Positions 13,166-23,952 of a DNA stretch of 64,000 bases are shown piece by piece. The position numbers were made by a program, and so were the translations under genes. The notes beneath the pieces were generated by a model, which saw only the letters and a list, made by a program, of their open reading frames with translations, made no database searches and had not been told where the DNA came from. This stretch comes from Utricularia gibba (taxonomy: Eukaryota > Streptophyta > Magnoliopsida > Lamiales > Lentibulariaceae), in assembly GCA_002189035.1 (NCBI GenBank), contig NEEC01000011.1:2294001-2358000 (forward strand). Reading direction: 5' to 3'. How positions within the stretch are numbered: the first letter of the stretch is position 1; every line of letters starts with the position of its first letter.

Positions 13166-14039
13166 ACAATACGCCCTCAAATGCGACGAATCAACTCGCC
13201 GATTGATCGGCGATGACTGCCGCTGTGGATCCCCACGGCCCCTTCATCCCACCGTCATAATGCAAATCAAGTTCCAACCCCAAGTCCTGGCATCAATCAA
13301 TTATCCCCCCAATTCAGCTGCATCGCAAGCCCTAATCCATCGGTTTTCGCCTGCTTTTTCTCTTGCACTAACCTGCTTACGCCATTCTAAAATTCTTATA
13401 ACACCGACTAGCTATTCAATACATTTATTACCGCTCTAATAAATAAATATTTTTATTTTATTTAATTGTAACAAACTTGCGAAATGACGTAATTATTGAC
13501 CCCAGATCAATATATATTTAAATTTAATTGGAGACATTAAATAAATAATTTATGGAAAATTTTGCACTTTTTCTAAATATTATCGGAGAAAATATTTTTT
13601 TGATGTATTTGATTATTTTTAAATATTGTTTGAATATATCGGGGACCACATGACGTCATTGTCAGAGGTCCAATTGATTACGTTTGGGCCATTTGAAATA
13701 ATCCAAACGCCCAACTGCAGAATCATTGGGCCAACTAACTGGGCTTTAAGCCTGTGAGATGGCCCTTTCTCATGAACCGGGCCAACAACACGGGTGGCTT
13801 ACAGTTGACACTTCCGCAGTTTCAGTCGCATCACGACGGACGACGACGAAAGCAGTGGCTAGCGGCGGAGCGTCGCTGAGTAGGCGCAATCTTTTGCCGT
13901 ACTGCTGATCCGAATTTTCAACAACTAGGGTTCTTTACCATCCCTATCGTGAACTCTCCGATTTTATTATTATATCAGCGCTGGTCAATCAAATCGTAAT
14001 CGAGTATCATTCTGATCCCTAGCTCAATTTGATTACACG
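13166..14039. promoter_or_regulatory. Divergent promoter region upstream of UPL3 with site II and bZIP-type elements
   Basis: The stretch carries a perfect palindromic TGACGTCA at 13651-13658, the core bound by bZIP factors. A cluster of TGGGCC/GCCCA-type site II elements follows between about 13685 and 13785. UPL3 lies to the left on the minus strand and a possible small gene starts at 14040 on the plus strand. The motifs are seen directly; the regulatory role is inferred. Confidence 0.45.
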
Positions 14040-14532
14040 ATGGATGAATCTGAATCCGATCTATTTCGTGATTGGGGCATCCATGCACTGTTTGTGCTCG
14101 TTTTTTTATCTTCTTTCTTGACGCTTGTGTGCTTTACGGGTGTGTAAGCACGTAGCTCTTTGTTCCCTTCTGATTACCTGCATATTATACAAACGAAACT
14201 TCCAAATCTAAAGCAACCAAAACTGATTTTCTTTTTTTGCATATCAAGATGAAGTGTGTAAATCATATCAAATGCTATTCATTCCCGACTCTTCCATTGA
14301 TTTGCATTCACAGTTCCTTCTCCTGTTAGGCTTTTTTTCAGAGGTTGCAGAATCTTCCGAGAGCAAGCTTATGGAAGCATCATTCATCGAACGAGGTAAC
14401 CACTAAGTGCATTTTACCATCTGCAATCTTTCTGGGTTTGGTTCGGTTAGCTTCCCTGACAAACTATAAACGCCAAAAGAATCATTGCATATGTCAAGTA
14501 GGTCGAGTTTCCAAGCATGGGTGCGCTTGTAG
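14040..14532 (+). CDS. Possible small single-pass membrane protein (tentative three-exon model)
   Basis: ATG at 14040 opens MDESESDLFRDWGIHALF, followed by one clear hydrophobic helix (LFVLVFLSSFLTLVCFTGV). Unspliced, the frame stops after 35 aa at 14147. A consensus donor (GTAAGC) at 14144 cuts just before that stop. Joining to the acceptor before 14342 keeps the frame open (GCRIFREQAYGSIIHRTR) to a donor at 14396. An acceptor before 14502 would add a short tail ending at 14532, for 62 aa in total. The last acceptor has a poor pyrimidine tract and another at about 14450 is possible. I recognise no family. The acidic N-terminus, single helix and basic C-terminal tail look like a small tail- or signal-anchored protein. 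Confidence 0.4.
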
Positions 14533-15942
14533 TTTACCTGAAAAGTAAGAATCACTGTTAATGATTGAGGAGACATTGCATGTTGCTCCACACTTTTGCT
14601 TCTACTTCGAGGGATGGAAAGCCTTAAATTTCAAAGTGTTTCCTGGTAGAGGAATAGCCATTTGCTTGTTTAGAAGGGTTAGATGCCCAAGGCTCCAACT
14701 TAGAACCTGTTAGGTGTACTCTTTTAGGATAATAGCGATCCCATCAAACCATGCAGCAGAGATAAAGAGAAAAAGAAGTGTTTTGAAATCGGATTTAATC
14801 TATTAGTTTATTTATTTATTATTTTGAATGGATTTTTTAATAGATTGAATCGATTTTCAATTTAATTAATTTAAATAATAATAATTATTTAAATTTAATA
14901 CTTTTAAATTTAGAATTTTCTTTATTTGTATTTAATTTTTTTAAAAAATAAAAACCGAAACCATATCCAAACATGGGATCTAGGGTTTAAGGTATCAGGA
15001 ATCAATACTTGTGTTACAAGATCGTGTGCATGATTTACCATATTGGTGGCGGGTATGGTAACCGGGTACGGTAATTATATTTTAAAAAAAAGAGAGAGAG
15101 AAAATGCTGCACAAGAATTGGAAAATGGATGACGGCAGAAATGGTTTGATGGGACAGGCTGCCACCAAGGACATAGGTTGCGCGGTGAATCCTTTTCGAC
15201 CGGATCGGATACCTGGTGGGTTCACATCTTATCTTCGTTTTTCACCTATTTCACCCATTCCTTCTCCTCAATCCTCACAATAAAAGGCTTCTTCCTCCTC
15301 CGTTCCCTCTCCTGGTTTCGCCTTACCTGTATTGGTGTCCCATTTTCTGCATCGGGTGAGATATTTTATCTGTGTTTCGTTTGATGGGTTTTCTGTTTTT
15401 CATAAGACGCAAGACTTGGAAGAAGCAAACCCTTGTTGATATTCAATGGAAAGATCCGATTTTTTTTGTTTTTCGCCGTATGTGTATTTTGAGCAATTGT
15501 TGTGGAGCTCCATGGTCTCGAGAATGGCGTTTTATGTGTGCGTGTCTTCGAAATTGTGACATTCTTGATTGAAAATGATGGGGTTTATAGAATTCGCGGG
15601 TTTTCTCGTTATTCCTAGCTTGTCAATTTTATATCAGTTTGTAGATCAATTTACGCCTGTTATTCTTGGTGTCTGTGGTGTGCTCTAGGGAGCTATTTCC
15701 ATGTTCATCGTGACTTGGGAGTAGCAATTTTATCGATTCTGTTTAATGATGCTTGCTTTATAGTGATGTTTCCCTGATTTCTGAGTATGTTTTGAGAGAA
15801 AGGTGTTCCTTTGCCACTCTTACCGTCCTGAAAGATTGACTTTTTATTTATAGTATCTTTTTTTTTTGTTTTCTTTCATGGTCTTTGCTCTCGATATTGG
15901 TGGTTTCTGTAAATTCAGGAAACTGTAGAATTGACTTCGCTG
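14533..15942. other. Spacer plus the 5' leader and leader intron of the TOC gene
   Basis: 14790-14960 is very AT-rich. A CT-rich stretch from about 15225 to 15360 looks like the leader of the TOC gene. A donor (GGTGAG) near 15355 and an acceptor ending at 15918 mark a probable intron of about 560 bases within the 5' UTR. No coding gene was recognised. Confidence 0.45.
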
Positions 15943-18900
15943 ATGGAAAATGACACTAAGCCAACAAGGGATGCTAACATAGAACCAGAGATGATCAATC
16001 AGAATGAAGTACCAATTACGAGCACTGAGACAATTTGCAACCGGTCCAGTTCAGATGAATCAAAAGACGCAGCTGGACATGCAGCATTTGAAGAGGTAAT
16101 TGAATCAGTATCGCATGAAAATTCCAAGGAAACTAGTACGTGCAACACTTCTGTGAATACTAACCTTATTGGCTCCTTGCAGAATGATGGCAGTAACTCA
16201 GATAACTATAGCAGGATAAATAGATCTGATGATGCCATTGAGGATAACCCTGATGGGAGTCAATTATCCACTGCAGAGACTGCCAATAATGGATTGGAAG
16301 TTTTGAATGTTGAACAAGATATTGTAAACAAGGAAGAAGGTAACTTTGGAGATATGGATTCTGGTGATGGCGAGCCTGGGAATATAAATGAGCAGAACAA
16401 ATTGAATGTAAATTTAAGCAATTTGGAACAACATGCTGAGGGCAAAGTGCCCAGAGAAGTGGTTCTGAATGCGCAGATTGAGAATGTAGGGGATGCAAAT
16501 GGAATTAACGGATCCTATATTTATCCTGATGTTCCTCCAGTAAGTTCGTCAGGAAGTGAATTTGGTCCTAATGGTGAAGACCTGCATGAGAAGCAAAATG
16601 ATGCCTCTGAGTTTCCGGTGGATAAGAATGGAATTTCTGAAAATGGACACGCAGAACCCAAAAGGGAGTATGATGGAGTCCGCACTGAAAATCCAGATAA
16701 GGTATCTTCTGCTATATCCAATGAAGATATGGAAATTCTTGTTGAGAATGGGAAGAAGAAGGAGACGGGTGATAACACAGGTGCTGATTCTTTCATGGTC
16801 GACGACACCAACAAGGAGATATCATCCGAGCTGGAACATGATGTTCAACCTGTAAGTACCAGAGATGCTCCCTCACTTCCGGAGTCTTCTTCTCATATCA
16901 GGTCCCAACCTCTAGATGATCTTTCCTCAACCAATAAAGGCACGGGAAATCCCACTCGTCCAGCAGGCCTTGGACGTGGTGCTCCATCATTGGAGCCCTC
17001 ATCCCGGGCTGTTCCTCAGCCTAAGGCAAATGGAACTGTCTCCCCAAAACAGAATCAGCTCGTTGAAGATCCTTCCAATGGACAGGCTGAAGAGTATGAT
17101 GAAACCCGTGAAAAGCTTCAGATGATTCGTGTTAAATTTTTGCGTCTTGCTCATAGGCTTGGTCAGACGCCACATAACGTTGTTGTAGCACAGGTGCTGT
17201 ACAGATTAGGTTTGGCTGAGCAGCTTCATGGAAGAAGTGGGGGGCGTGTTGCAGCATTTAGTTTTGATCGCGCAAGTGCTATGGCCGAGCAGCTTGAAGC
17301 AACAGGACAAGAACCCTTGGATTTTACATGTACTATCATGGTTCTTGGGAAATCAGGGGTTGGAAAAAGTGCAACTATAAATTCTATATTTGATGAAGCG
17401 ATGTTCAGTACGGATGCTTTTGAATTGGGGACCAAGAAGGTTCAGGATATTGTTGGTACAGTACAAGGAATTAAGGTCCGAGTGATTGACACTCCTGGCC
17501 TTCTTCCTTCTTTGTCAGATCAGACCCAGAATGAGAAGATTCTACGATCCGTGAAAAGATTTATCAAGAAATCACCTCCAGATATCGTTTTGTATCTTGA
17601 TAGACTGGACATGCAGAGCAGAGATTATAGCGACATGCCATTGCTGAATACCATCACTGGAATCTTTGGCCCATCTATATGGTTCAATGCCATTGTTGTA
17701 CTGACCCATGCAGCATCAGCTCCACCTGAAGGTCCTAATGGAACGGTCACAAGTTATGATATGTTTGTTTCACAGAGGTCACTCGTTGTCCAGCAAGCAA
17801 TACGCCAGGCTGCTGGAGATACTCGGTTAATGAATCCAGTCTCCTTGGTGGAGAACCACTCAGCTTGTAGAACAAATAGAGCTGGGCAGAGAGTGTTGCC
17901 AAATGGACAAGTTTGGAAGCCTCACTTGCTGCTGTTGTCATTTGCTTCTAAAATCTTGGCTGAAGCCAATACATTGCTGAAGTTGCAAGATACTCCTCCT
18001 GGAAGAACTTTTTCTGCCCGGGCTAGATCACCTCCGCTGCCTTATCTTCTTTCATCCCTTCTTCAGTCAAGAGCTGAGGTTAAACTTCCGTTAGATGAGG
18101 ATGATGATGGCATAGATGATGATCTGGATGAAAACTTGGATCTCGAGGAAGTATCAGAATACGATGAATTACCTCCATTTAAAGCACTGACCAAGGCCGA
18201 GCTTGCAAAACTCACCAAAATGCAAAGAAAGGCATACTATGATGAGCTCGAATATCGAGAGAAGCTGCTAATGAAAAAGCAGCTGAGAGAAGAGAGAAAG
18301 CGGCGAAGAGTGATGAAAAAGATGAGGGAAGCCGCCAAAAACACACCAGCTGAAGTTGGCGAAAATGGAGAAGAGGATGCCAGTAGTGCAGCATCGGTAC
18401 CTGTCCCGATGCCAGACATAGCTCTTCCTGCTTCCTTTGACTCCAGTGATCCCACTCACAGATATCGTTCTCTCGAGTCCTCCAACCCATGGCTCGTGAG
18501 AGCTGTGTTAGAACCCAATGGATGGGATCATGATGTTGGGTATGACGGTGTAAATGTTGAGAGATTGTTTGTGATAAAGGACACGATACCTGTGTCTTTT
18601 TCCAGCCACATTTCTAAGGACAAGAAGGATGGGAATCTTCAGATGGAGGTTGCAAGCTCAATTAAGCATGGTAAAGGTAAAGCAACTTCCATGGGCTTTG
18701 AGATGAAATCGATCGGAAAAGACTATGCGTACACGGTGCGAAGTGAAACCAAGTTTAGCAGCAACAAAATAAACAAGGCAGCTGCTGGCCTCTCTGCTAC
18801 TGTCTTGGGAGATATTGTAACCGGCGGTGTAAAACTGGAAGATAAGTTGATCATTGGGAAGCAGGGGCAGCTGGTCATCTCAGGTGGAGCAGTGTGCGGC

Positions 18901-19218
18901 CGGGGAGAGGTTTCTTTTGGAGGTAGTTTGGAAGCAACTCTCAAGGACAAAGACCATCCTTTAGGTCGTTTCCTGTCAACGCTCGGGCTTTCGGTGATGG
19001 ACTGGCATGGAGACCTTGCAATCGGATGTAATTTGCAGACCCAGATCCCCGTCGGACGCCACACCAACTTGATCGGCAACCTGAATATAAATAACAGAGG
19101 ATCTGGTCAGTTCAGTATCCGAATGAACAGCTCAGAGCAGCTCCAGATTGTGCTGGTTGGCTTGATTCCTTTGCTGTCAAGGCTGGTTGGTTATCCTCAA
19201 CAGGTTCATTATGGATGA
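15943..19218 (+). CDS. Chloroplast outer-envelope preprotein receptor, TOC120/TOC132 type
   Basis: One uninterrupted coding exon of 1091 aa. The frame is open from a TTG at 15931, but the first ATG is at 15943 (MENDTKPTRD). Domains: a long acidic, low-complexity N-terminal A-domain (about residues 1-380); then a GTP-binding domain starting near residue 460 with P-loop GKSGVGKS and the DTPG switch motif; then an M-domain from about residue 690 that ends at the C-terminus and contains NPWLVRAVLEPNGWDHDVGY. The protein sits in the chloroplast outer envelope and recognises transit peptides of imported preproteins, passing them to the TOC75 channel; TOC120/132 types favour non-photosynthetic cargo. 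The long acidic A-domain separates it from TOC159 and TOC90 only loosely, so TOC120/132 is the best fit rather than certain. Confidence 0.93.
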   Translation: MENDTKPTRDANIEPEMINQNEVPITSTETICNRSSSDESKDAAGHAAFEEVIESVSHENSKETSTCNTSVNTNLIGSLQNDGSNSDNYSRINRSDDAIEDNPDGSQLSTAETANNGLEVLNVEQDIVNKEEGNFGDMDSGDGEPGNINEQNKLNVNLSNLEQHAEGKVPREVVLNAQIENVGDANGINGSYIYPDVPPVSSSGSEFGPNGEDLHEKQNDASEFPVDKNGISENGHAEPKREYDGVRTENPDKVSSAISNEDMEILVENGKKKETGDNTGADSFMVDDTNKEISSELEHDVQPVSTRDAPSLPESSSHIRSQPLDDLSSTNKGTGNPTRPAGLGRGAPSLEPSSRAVPQPKANGTVSPKQNQLVEDPSNGQAEEYDETREKLQMIRVKFLRLAHRLGQTPHNVVVAQVLYRLGLAEQLHGRSGGRVAAFSFDRASAMAEQLEATGQEPLDFTCTIMVLGKSGVGKSATINSIFDEAMFSTDAFELGTKKVQDIVGTVQGIKVRVIDTPGLLPSLSDQTQNEKILRSVKRFIKKSPPDIVLYLDRLDMQSRDYSDMPLLNTITGIFGPSIWFNAIVVLTHAASAPPEGPNGTVTSYDMFVSQRSLVVQQAIRQAAGDTRLMNPVSLVENHSACRTNRAGQRVLPNGQVWKPHLLLLSFASKILAEANTLLKLQDTPPGRTFSARARSPPLPYLLSSLLQSRAEVKLPLDEDDDGIDDDLDENLDLEEVSEYDELPPFKALTKAELAKLTKMQRKAYYDELEYREKLLMKKQLREERKRRRVMKKMREAAKNTPAEVGENGEEDASSAASVPVPMPDIALPASFDSSDPTHRYRSLESSNPWLVRAVLEPNGWDHDVGYDGVNVERLFVIKDTIPVSFSSHISKDKKDGNLQMEVASSIKHGKGKATSMGFEMKSIGKDYAYTVRSETKFSSNKINKAAAGLSATVLGDIVTGGVKLEDKLIIGKQGQLVISGGAVCGRGEVSFGGSLEATLKDKDHPLGRFLSTLGLSVMDWHGDLAIGCNLQTQIPVGRHTNLIGNLNINNRGSGQFSIRMNSSEQLQIVLVGLIPLLSRLVGYPQQVHYG

Positions 19219-19761
19219 AGATGAAACTGAACCCATTTCCTCACTACATCATCGGCCATCCCTCCCAAGATTAGTAGCCATCTCTTTGGTCAGCATCTGT
19301 CATGCCACAAGATCTTTTTCCATCAGCAGAACTTGGAAAATAACTCCCTGATTTCTGGTGCAGATAGATTCAAAGTTGGAGGAGTTGAAGAAAATGCCTA
19401 CAGTAAAGTGGACGACGCCCTGGAAGACAATCAGATTTGGATCATCAGTATCTGCCTCGTGAGATTGATATTGATTATGTTGCTGTCTTTGTCATTACAT
19501 GATTCTGCCATCTTAGACTGGGGGCTTTTTTGTAGTGATTTCATGTAATAATTCCCTTGCTAGTTATTTGGAGTGTTGATGAACATTTGGAATGAGTTTT
19601 TAAAACCGGCAAATACGTACAATCCACAACATGTTATGCACATGCTAAACCTACAATCAAATCTGAAGAAACATGTTGCGGATTTAGGTCCAGGGGGGCA
19701 CACAACTGCTGATTCAGACATGAAATCACATCTGGCTAAACATGGATATCTATTTCTGAAG
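19219..19761. other. Convergent 3' regions of the TOC and IES6-like genes
   Basis: No coding gene recognised. A 71-codon frame at 19333-19548 and small frames at 19560-19859 have no recognisable domains and lie where the 3' UTRs of two convergent genes should be. Confidence 0.4.
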
Positions 19762-20495
19762 CTACCGTAGAACAACAGTTGCATTCCTGAGAGCCAAGTA
19801 TCTCTGCACATAATCGTTTGGGAGGGATCTAATTTGCTTGAATACCTCTGTGTTGGCATACCGGAGCTTCGTTCTTGGATCGAAATAAGGTGCCTGCACA
19901 GGGATATGAAAGCCCCTAGTGAAGTTCACATATGGAGTACAATATAGTGATGGCAACAGATGGAATGCAATTCAGTTATCAATCAGCAGAGCCTAGAGTG
20001 TCTAATACTTGGCATGATTCCCTAGAAACTGTGCTAACTCGTTTCTGCAGAGATCCTAACGTGCAGTAATTCTACAACCCCAGCATTCCCATTTTTGCAA
20101 TTCACTGTAATAAGAGAAACGGATACCTCATATCCTGTTACATCACAGATTCGTTTGCAGGGACGCATAGAGGGCGGCGTATCGATGTTAACATCTGCAG
20201 ACAAATGGATCATATGCCACTGTGATTAACAGTAAAGGTGGGAAAACTGATGGTATCCTAATCAGTAACAAAGCGCCTTAGGAACCTGCCCTAACAAAAA
20301 AATACCCCATGAGCAAGACTCACAATTTGGTTGATCAGGTGGATAGTTCTGATAGTTTTCAGCTTGAAGTATCTGTTTAAGATGCTTCCACCTAACCCTA
20401 GGTTGGCCCTTGGGATACTTATCATACATCTGCACCGCCTTGAACCTCATGTGAGTCGGCAGCACCATTCCTGCTTCCAGCACCTCTGGCTCCAT
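19762..20495 (-). CDS. INO80 chromatin-remodelling complex subunit C / IES6 homologue (YL1 C-terminal domain)
   Basis: Three exons (20495-20324, 20194-20127, 19893-19762) join without a phase error to give 123 aa. The C-terminal half is the YL1_C domain: [17 protein letters not shown] followed by [18 protein letters not shown] and ending [20 protein letters not shown]. In yeast and animals Ies6/INO80C forms a module with Arp5 in the INO80 nucleosome remodeller, and the plant homologues are expected to do the same in the nucleus. The start at 20495 ([10 protein letters not shown]) follows a probable leader intron whose acceptor lies near 20535. It shares a short divergent promoter with the ATP synthase subunit e gene. 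Confidence 0.9.
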
Positions 20496-20934
20496 TCCCG
20501 ATTCCGAATTCCACTCGATAATCGCAATCGCCCTGAAAACACATATACGAAGAAAAAAATCAAGTGAAATGAACGAATAAATCAAACATACAGGAGGAAG
20601 AAAATCCTCTTGTCGCCTTGTAATTACCCTGAATCGGAGAATTAAGCTGCTAGGTCTCCCACCGCGGGAAGCGGTCGGAAAATATTACCAGAAGCCGGAG
20701 CTGCATATCAGTATTTGTATTTGCTGATTGGGCCAGCGCATTGCATTATGGCCCATTCCCCTACACGGCCCATAACATTATTCGTATTTGAAAAGAAATA
20801 ATTACCATATGGTACCATTTGTCTACATAATTGCATAAAGGGCACATCACTCTTTTCAAAATTACAAAGTGGCCTCTCTGATTTCTATAATAGGGCTCAT
20901 ATGGTAGAGAGGAACGGGAATTCTTTGAAGAAGG
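20496..20934. promoter_or_regulatory. Short bidirectional promoter between the IES6-like and ATP synthase e genes
   Basis: The two divergent start codons are 440 bases apart. Between about 20727 and 20775 there is one TGGGCC and at least two GGCCCA elements in quick succession. This site II arrangement is typical of plant genes for mitochondrial and other housekeeping proteins. The motifs are seen; joint control of both genes is inference. Confidence 0.45.
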
Positions 20935-21812
20935 ATGACGCCGCCGCTGCCGCCTGGGCCGTATTCCGGGAAGAGCTCTCTTGCTCTGGTATCTCCATTT
21001 TCCTTTCGCGATCTGCAATCGGAACTTACTCTTTGGTGAAAATTTGTGATTTTTCTGTGGTTTGGCGGTTGTCGCAGGTAGCTAGGGCTTCTGCTTTCAC
21101 ATTTGGGATTGTTTATGGAAGCGTCAAACTTAAGATTCTCAAGGTATTTTTCGCCTGGTAGTAACTATGCTGTTGACATTTTTAGTGAAAATTCGATGTC
21201 TCTTTTCCTATTTGGGAGACGGAACCAAGGAATTGGATTATGCATTTGAATTGATTATTATACTCCGTTTCTGGATCCCCTGAGCATGAGTGCTTCGTTT
21301 AGGGGTACAGATCTTGATCTTTTGATGGTCTAGGATGTAACAACCTGGTGTCTGTTGGTTTTGATGATCAGCATAGTTGGTGACCAAGGTGTAGGATACC
21401 GCATGAATCCCTGTAAAACATCTCACAATACGTGCATAGTTTTCCCGTCTGAGTTAGAGTTTGAATGCTGTTTAAGAAAGGCGACGGAGGCTCCTCTGTA
21501 AACCATTTTGACGTGGTTCCATATTTGGGTCATTAAGGATCAATATCCTCTCTATAGTGCTTTTTCAAACTTCCATACATTGGTTTTTTCCTGTTGTGCT
21601 TCTGATCAGGTGTTTAGCCTGATTTTGCACACTATTGCAAGACCCCCATTCCCTTTCCATTCCTTTTGAATTGCCAAGTTTCCTCAGTGCCAAGTTTCCC
21701 TTGCTGGTTATACAAATGATGATATAGTGGCCTCAACCACCTTACATTCTTCTTGTTTTTACAGATGAAGGCGAAGCCCAGTAAAGTAGCTGAAACAAAG
21801 GGACACCACTAG
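20935..21812 (+). CDS. Mitochondrial F1Fo ATP synthase subunit e homologue
   Basis: Three tiny exons (20935-20988, 21078-21143, 21765-21812) give a 55-aa protein. It starts MTPPLPPGPYSGKSSLAL, continues with VARASAFTFGIVYGSVKLKI and ends on a basic, His-terminated tail. This matches the plant subunit e pattern: Pro-Gly-Pro-Tyr-Ser-Gly start, one membrane helix with the Gly-rich GxxxG-like GIVYGS, then a Lys-rich C-terminus. Subunit e sits in the inner-membrane Fo sector and helps dimerise ATP synthase. The correct frame differs from a longer open frame beginning at ATG 20901, which reads across the first intron by chance. All three junctions are phase 0. Confidence 0.88.
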
Positions 21813-22636
21813 AGTCTTCTCTTGCATTCTGCTCAAAAATAGCCGGTGAAAATTTAATTTTCCGCAATGGAAACACACTCATAGGTGGGAATTCAAGGAC
21901 CCTCGTTTTCATTGTGCTTTTTTTTTTATCTCTTAAGACAAGGCATGTGTGATTGACAATAACATAAACCACAGCAAGAAGCTGTGTGTCTCAGAAAGAC
22001 AACTTTGAACGTTCACTGCTTCATATTGTCAAATGCGGAGATGTCAATAAAATTTTGAGTATTTTACAGACTGGCCCCTTCTACTTTGTACTTCTTCCAA
22101 ATTGGCCTCTACACGTGGCTTAACGAGAAATACGCAAATTGGCCACGTGTCGTCATCCTAATAATTTTTAATTGCTTGTTGTTTGGTTAATACGATATCA
22201 TTAAATTCAAAAACAAAATGCGAAACTTACAACATATTTTTTTTATTTTTGGTACGAATGCGAAATTCTTGCTCATTTGCGAGACCCTCCCATTGCTAGG
22301 CGTCACCGGAGAGATACCTGAGACCAAGCATCTCCTCCACGGCGGTTCCATTCTCCAAGGGACTAGATATACCAGCTCCCCTTGTCGCTTTTCGCAACAG
22401 AGGTTAAGTTTCCTTCGATGTCTTGCTGAAGATATCTTCACTTCTTACTGGACGGGTTTCGAGTTTAATATAGATTTGATGCATTCGTGCTTTAAAGTCG
22501 AGAACTTTCGAAAGTGCGGCAATGAATTATTGCAGTTTTCGACGAATTGTGGGTCTGAACATGGAGCTGTTTCTGTTTCTTGTTTGGTATTTTGTTTTTG
22601 TCGTCCGAGTGTTTGTGAAAATGCCTGTGTATAGAT
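21813..22636. promoter_or_regulatory. 3' region of the ATP synthase e gene and upstream region of DCC1, with inverted G-boxes
   Basis: The sequence holds ACACGTGGC at about 22111-22119 and its reverse-oriented partner GCCACGTGTC at 22142-22151. They form an inverted pair of G-box/ABRE cores about 500 bases upstream of the DCC1 start. A 138-codon plus-strand frame (22218-22634) lies just before the DCC1 ATG but shows no family resemblance and is probably leader sequence. Confidence 0.35.
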
Positions 22637-23952
22637 ATGACGAGCGGGAACTCTGGGGGTGCAGAAGGGGTGCTACGCCTTCTACCCAGCTCTTCAATTT
22701 CTGTAGCTTACCATACTCTGTGTAGCAGCCACGATGACCATATGCTTATTGAGGTTGATGAGAAGCTGCTTCCTGAATTTCTGCATCAAGGGTGTGCGTG
22801 CTTTTTGTAATGCTTGTTAGTGTTATTTCTCTATAAGATCTTACAAGCTACGTTTTTGTTTCTTATGTTGCATTTTCATGTAGAGTAACTCTACGAGGAG
22901 GGCCAGATGAAGATGCTGTTCTTTGTACTCAGTCAAAAACGTATGCTGTTAAGTTTGTGGGTACATCCAACACCGTTTTCCTTATACCTCCTTCGGATGT
23001 ATCCTCCGAGTCTTCTGGGAGCAATGGCCATGAAGACGTTGCAGTTGCATCTGTCATACAAGTTGCACCAGGTTGCATGGAACTTGCTGAGGTTGCACCG
23101 AAACTAGATCAACTCAAAACACTTCTCTCTCAAAATCCTTATGGGTCTGCTGAAGAGGATGATAAGCAAAATCCTGGGTCATTGAGATGGAGTGATCTGG
23201 TTAGTAGAATACAAGCAAGTGACGAGGAACTAAGGATGGGCCTAAAGATGCTCTCAGCCATCGAAATGGATGGATACTGGCGAATTTTAGATAATGAGTA
23301 CATGAATCGACTTGTCACCTGTCTTCTGCGGAATATTACATTAAATGACTGGTCCATCGACTCACTTAACAGAGATGAAGTTTTGGCTGGCCTACAGGAA
23401 GATGGATTTCCTCTTAATGTTGCAAGGCATTGCTTTGAACTCTTCTGCATCAGAAAAGACGATGAACTCTCTACATGGAAATTGAACGATAAGCAAATTT
23501 GTGTGCACTTAGCCAGAGAAGTTCTCAAAGAAGGGAAGATGAAAATGCAAAGCTTTATGGACAGATGGACACGGAAAGTTCCTTACGGAATCGCCATAAG
23601 TTTTGACATGTTAGAAGGTGAAGTGTTGACAGAGAAGCTTGGAATCGACACTTGGGTGTACTTGTTTAGTGTCTCATCTCTCCCCTCTTCTCCGGCTGAT
23701 CGCTTTTCGAAGCTTTTCGAAGAGAGATCGAAGTGGGGATGGAAAGATCTAGAGCCATTTGTCAGGTGAGTTACACCTATCTGTTCCCAGTCTTTTTGCA
23801 TTGTTACCAATTTCGCTCTTTACATGTCGCCTTTATATGCTGTCTACAGGGATTTGAAAGTACCGGGACTCTCTTTAGAAGGCTTGTTACTGAAATACAC
23901 TCGACGAACTCAGCCAAATCCTGGTGCAGAACCTGTTTTCAGTTCAAGATAG
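22637..23952 (+). CDS. DCC1: Sister chromatid cohesion protein DCC1 homologue
   Basis: Three exons (22637-22791, 22884-23765, 23850-23952) read in frame to 379 aa. The start MTSGNSGGAEGVLRLLPSSS is the first ATG of the frame. Recognisable DCC1 stretches include GGPDEDAVLCTQSKTYAVKF near residue 60, the central SLRWSDLVSRIQASDEELRM, and the C-terminal winged-helix part (LGIDTWVYLFSVSSLP, then PFVRDLKVPGLSLEGLLLKY). DCC1 with CTF8 and CTF18 forms an alternative clamp-loader complex that handles PCNA and supports sister chromatid cohesion in the nucleus. Length (about 380 aa) suits the family. The second intron is only 84 bases. Confidence 0.9.

Noticed and set aside
20901..21161. 86-aa reading frame over the ATP synthase e gene
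   Set aside because: Runs across an intron with proper splice sites; the spliced 55-aa frame from 20935 matches the family from end to end.
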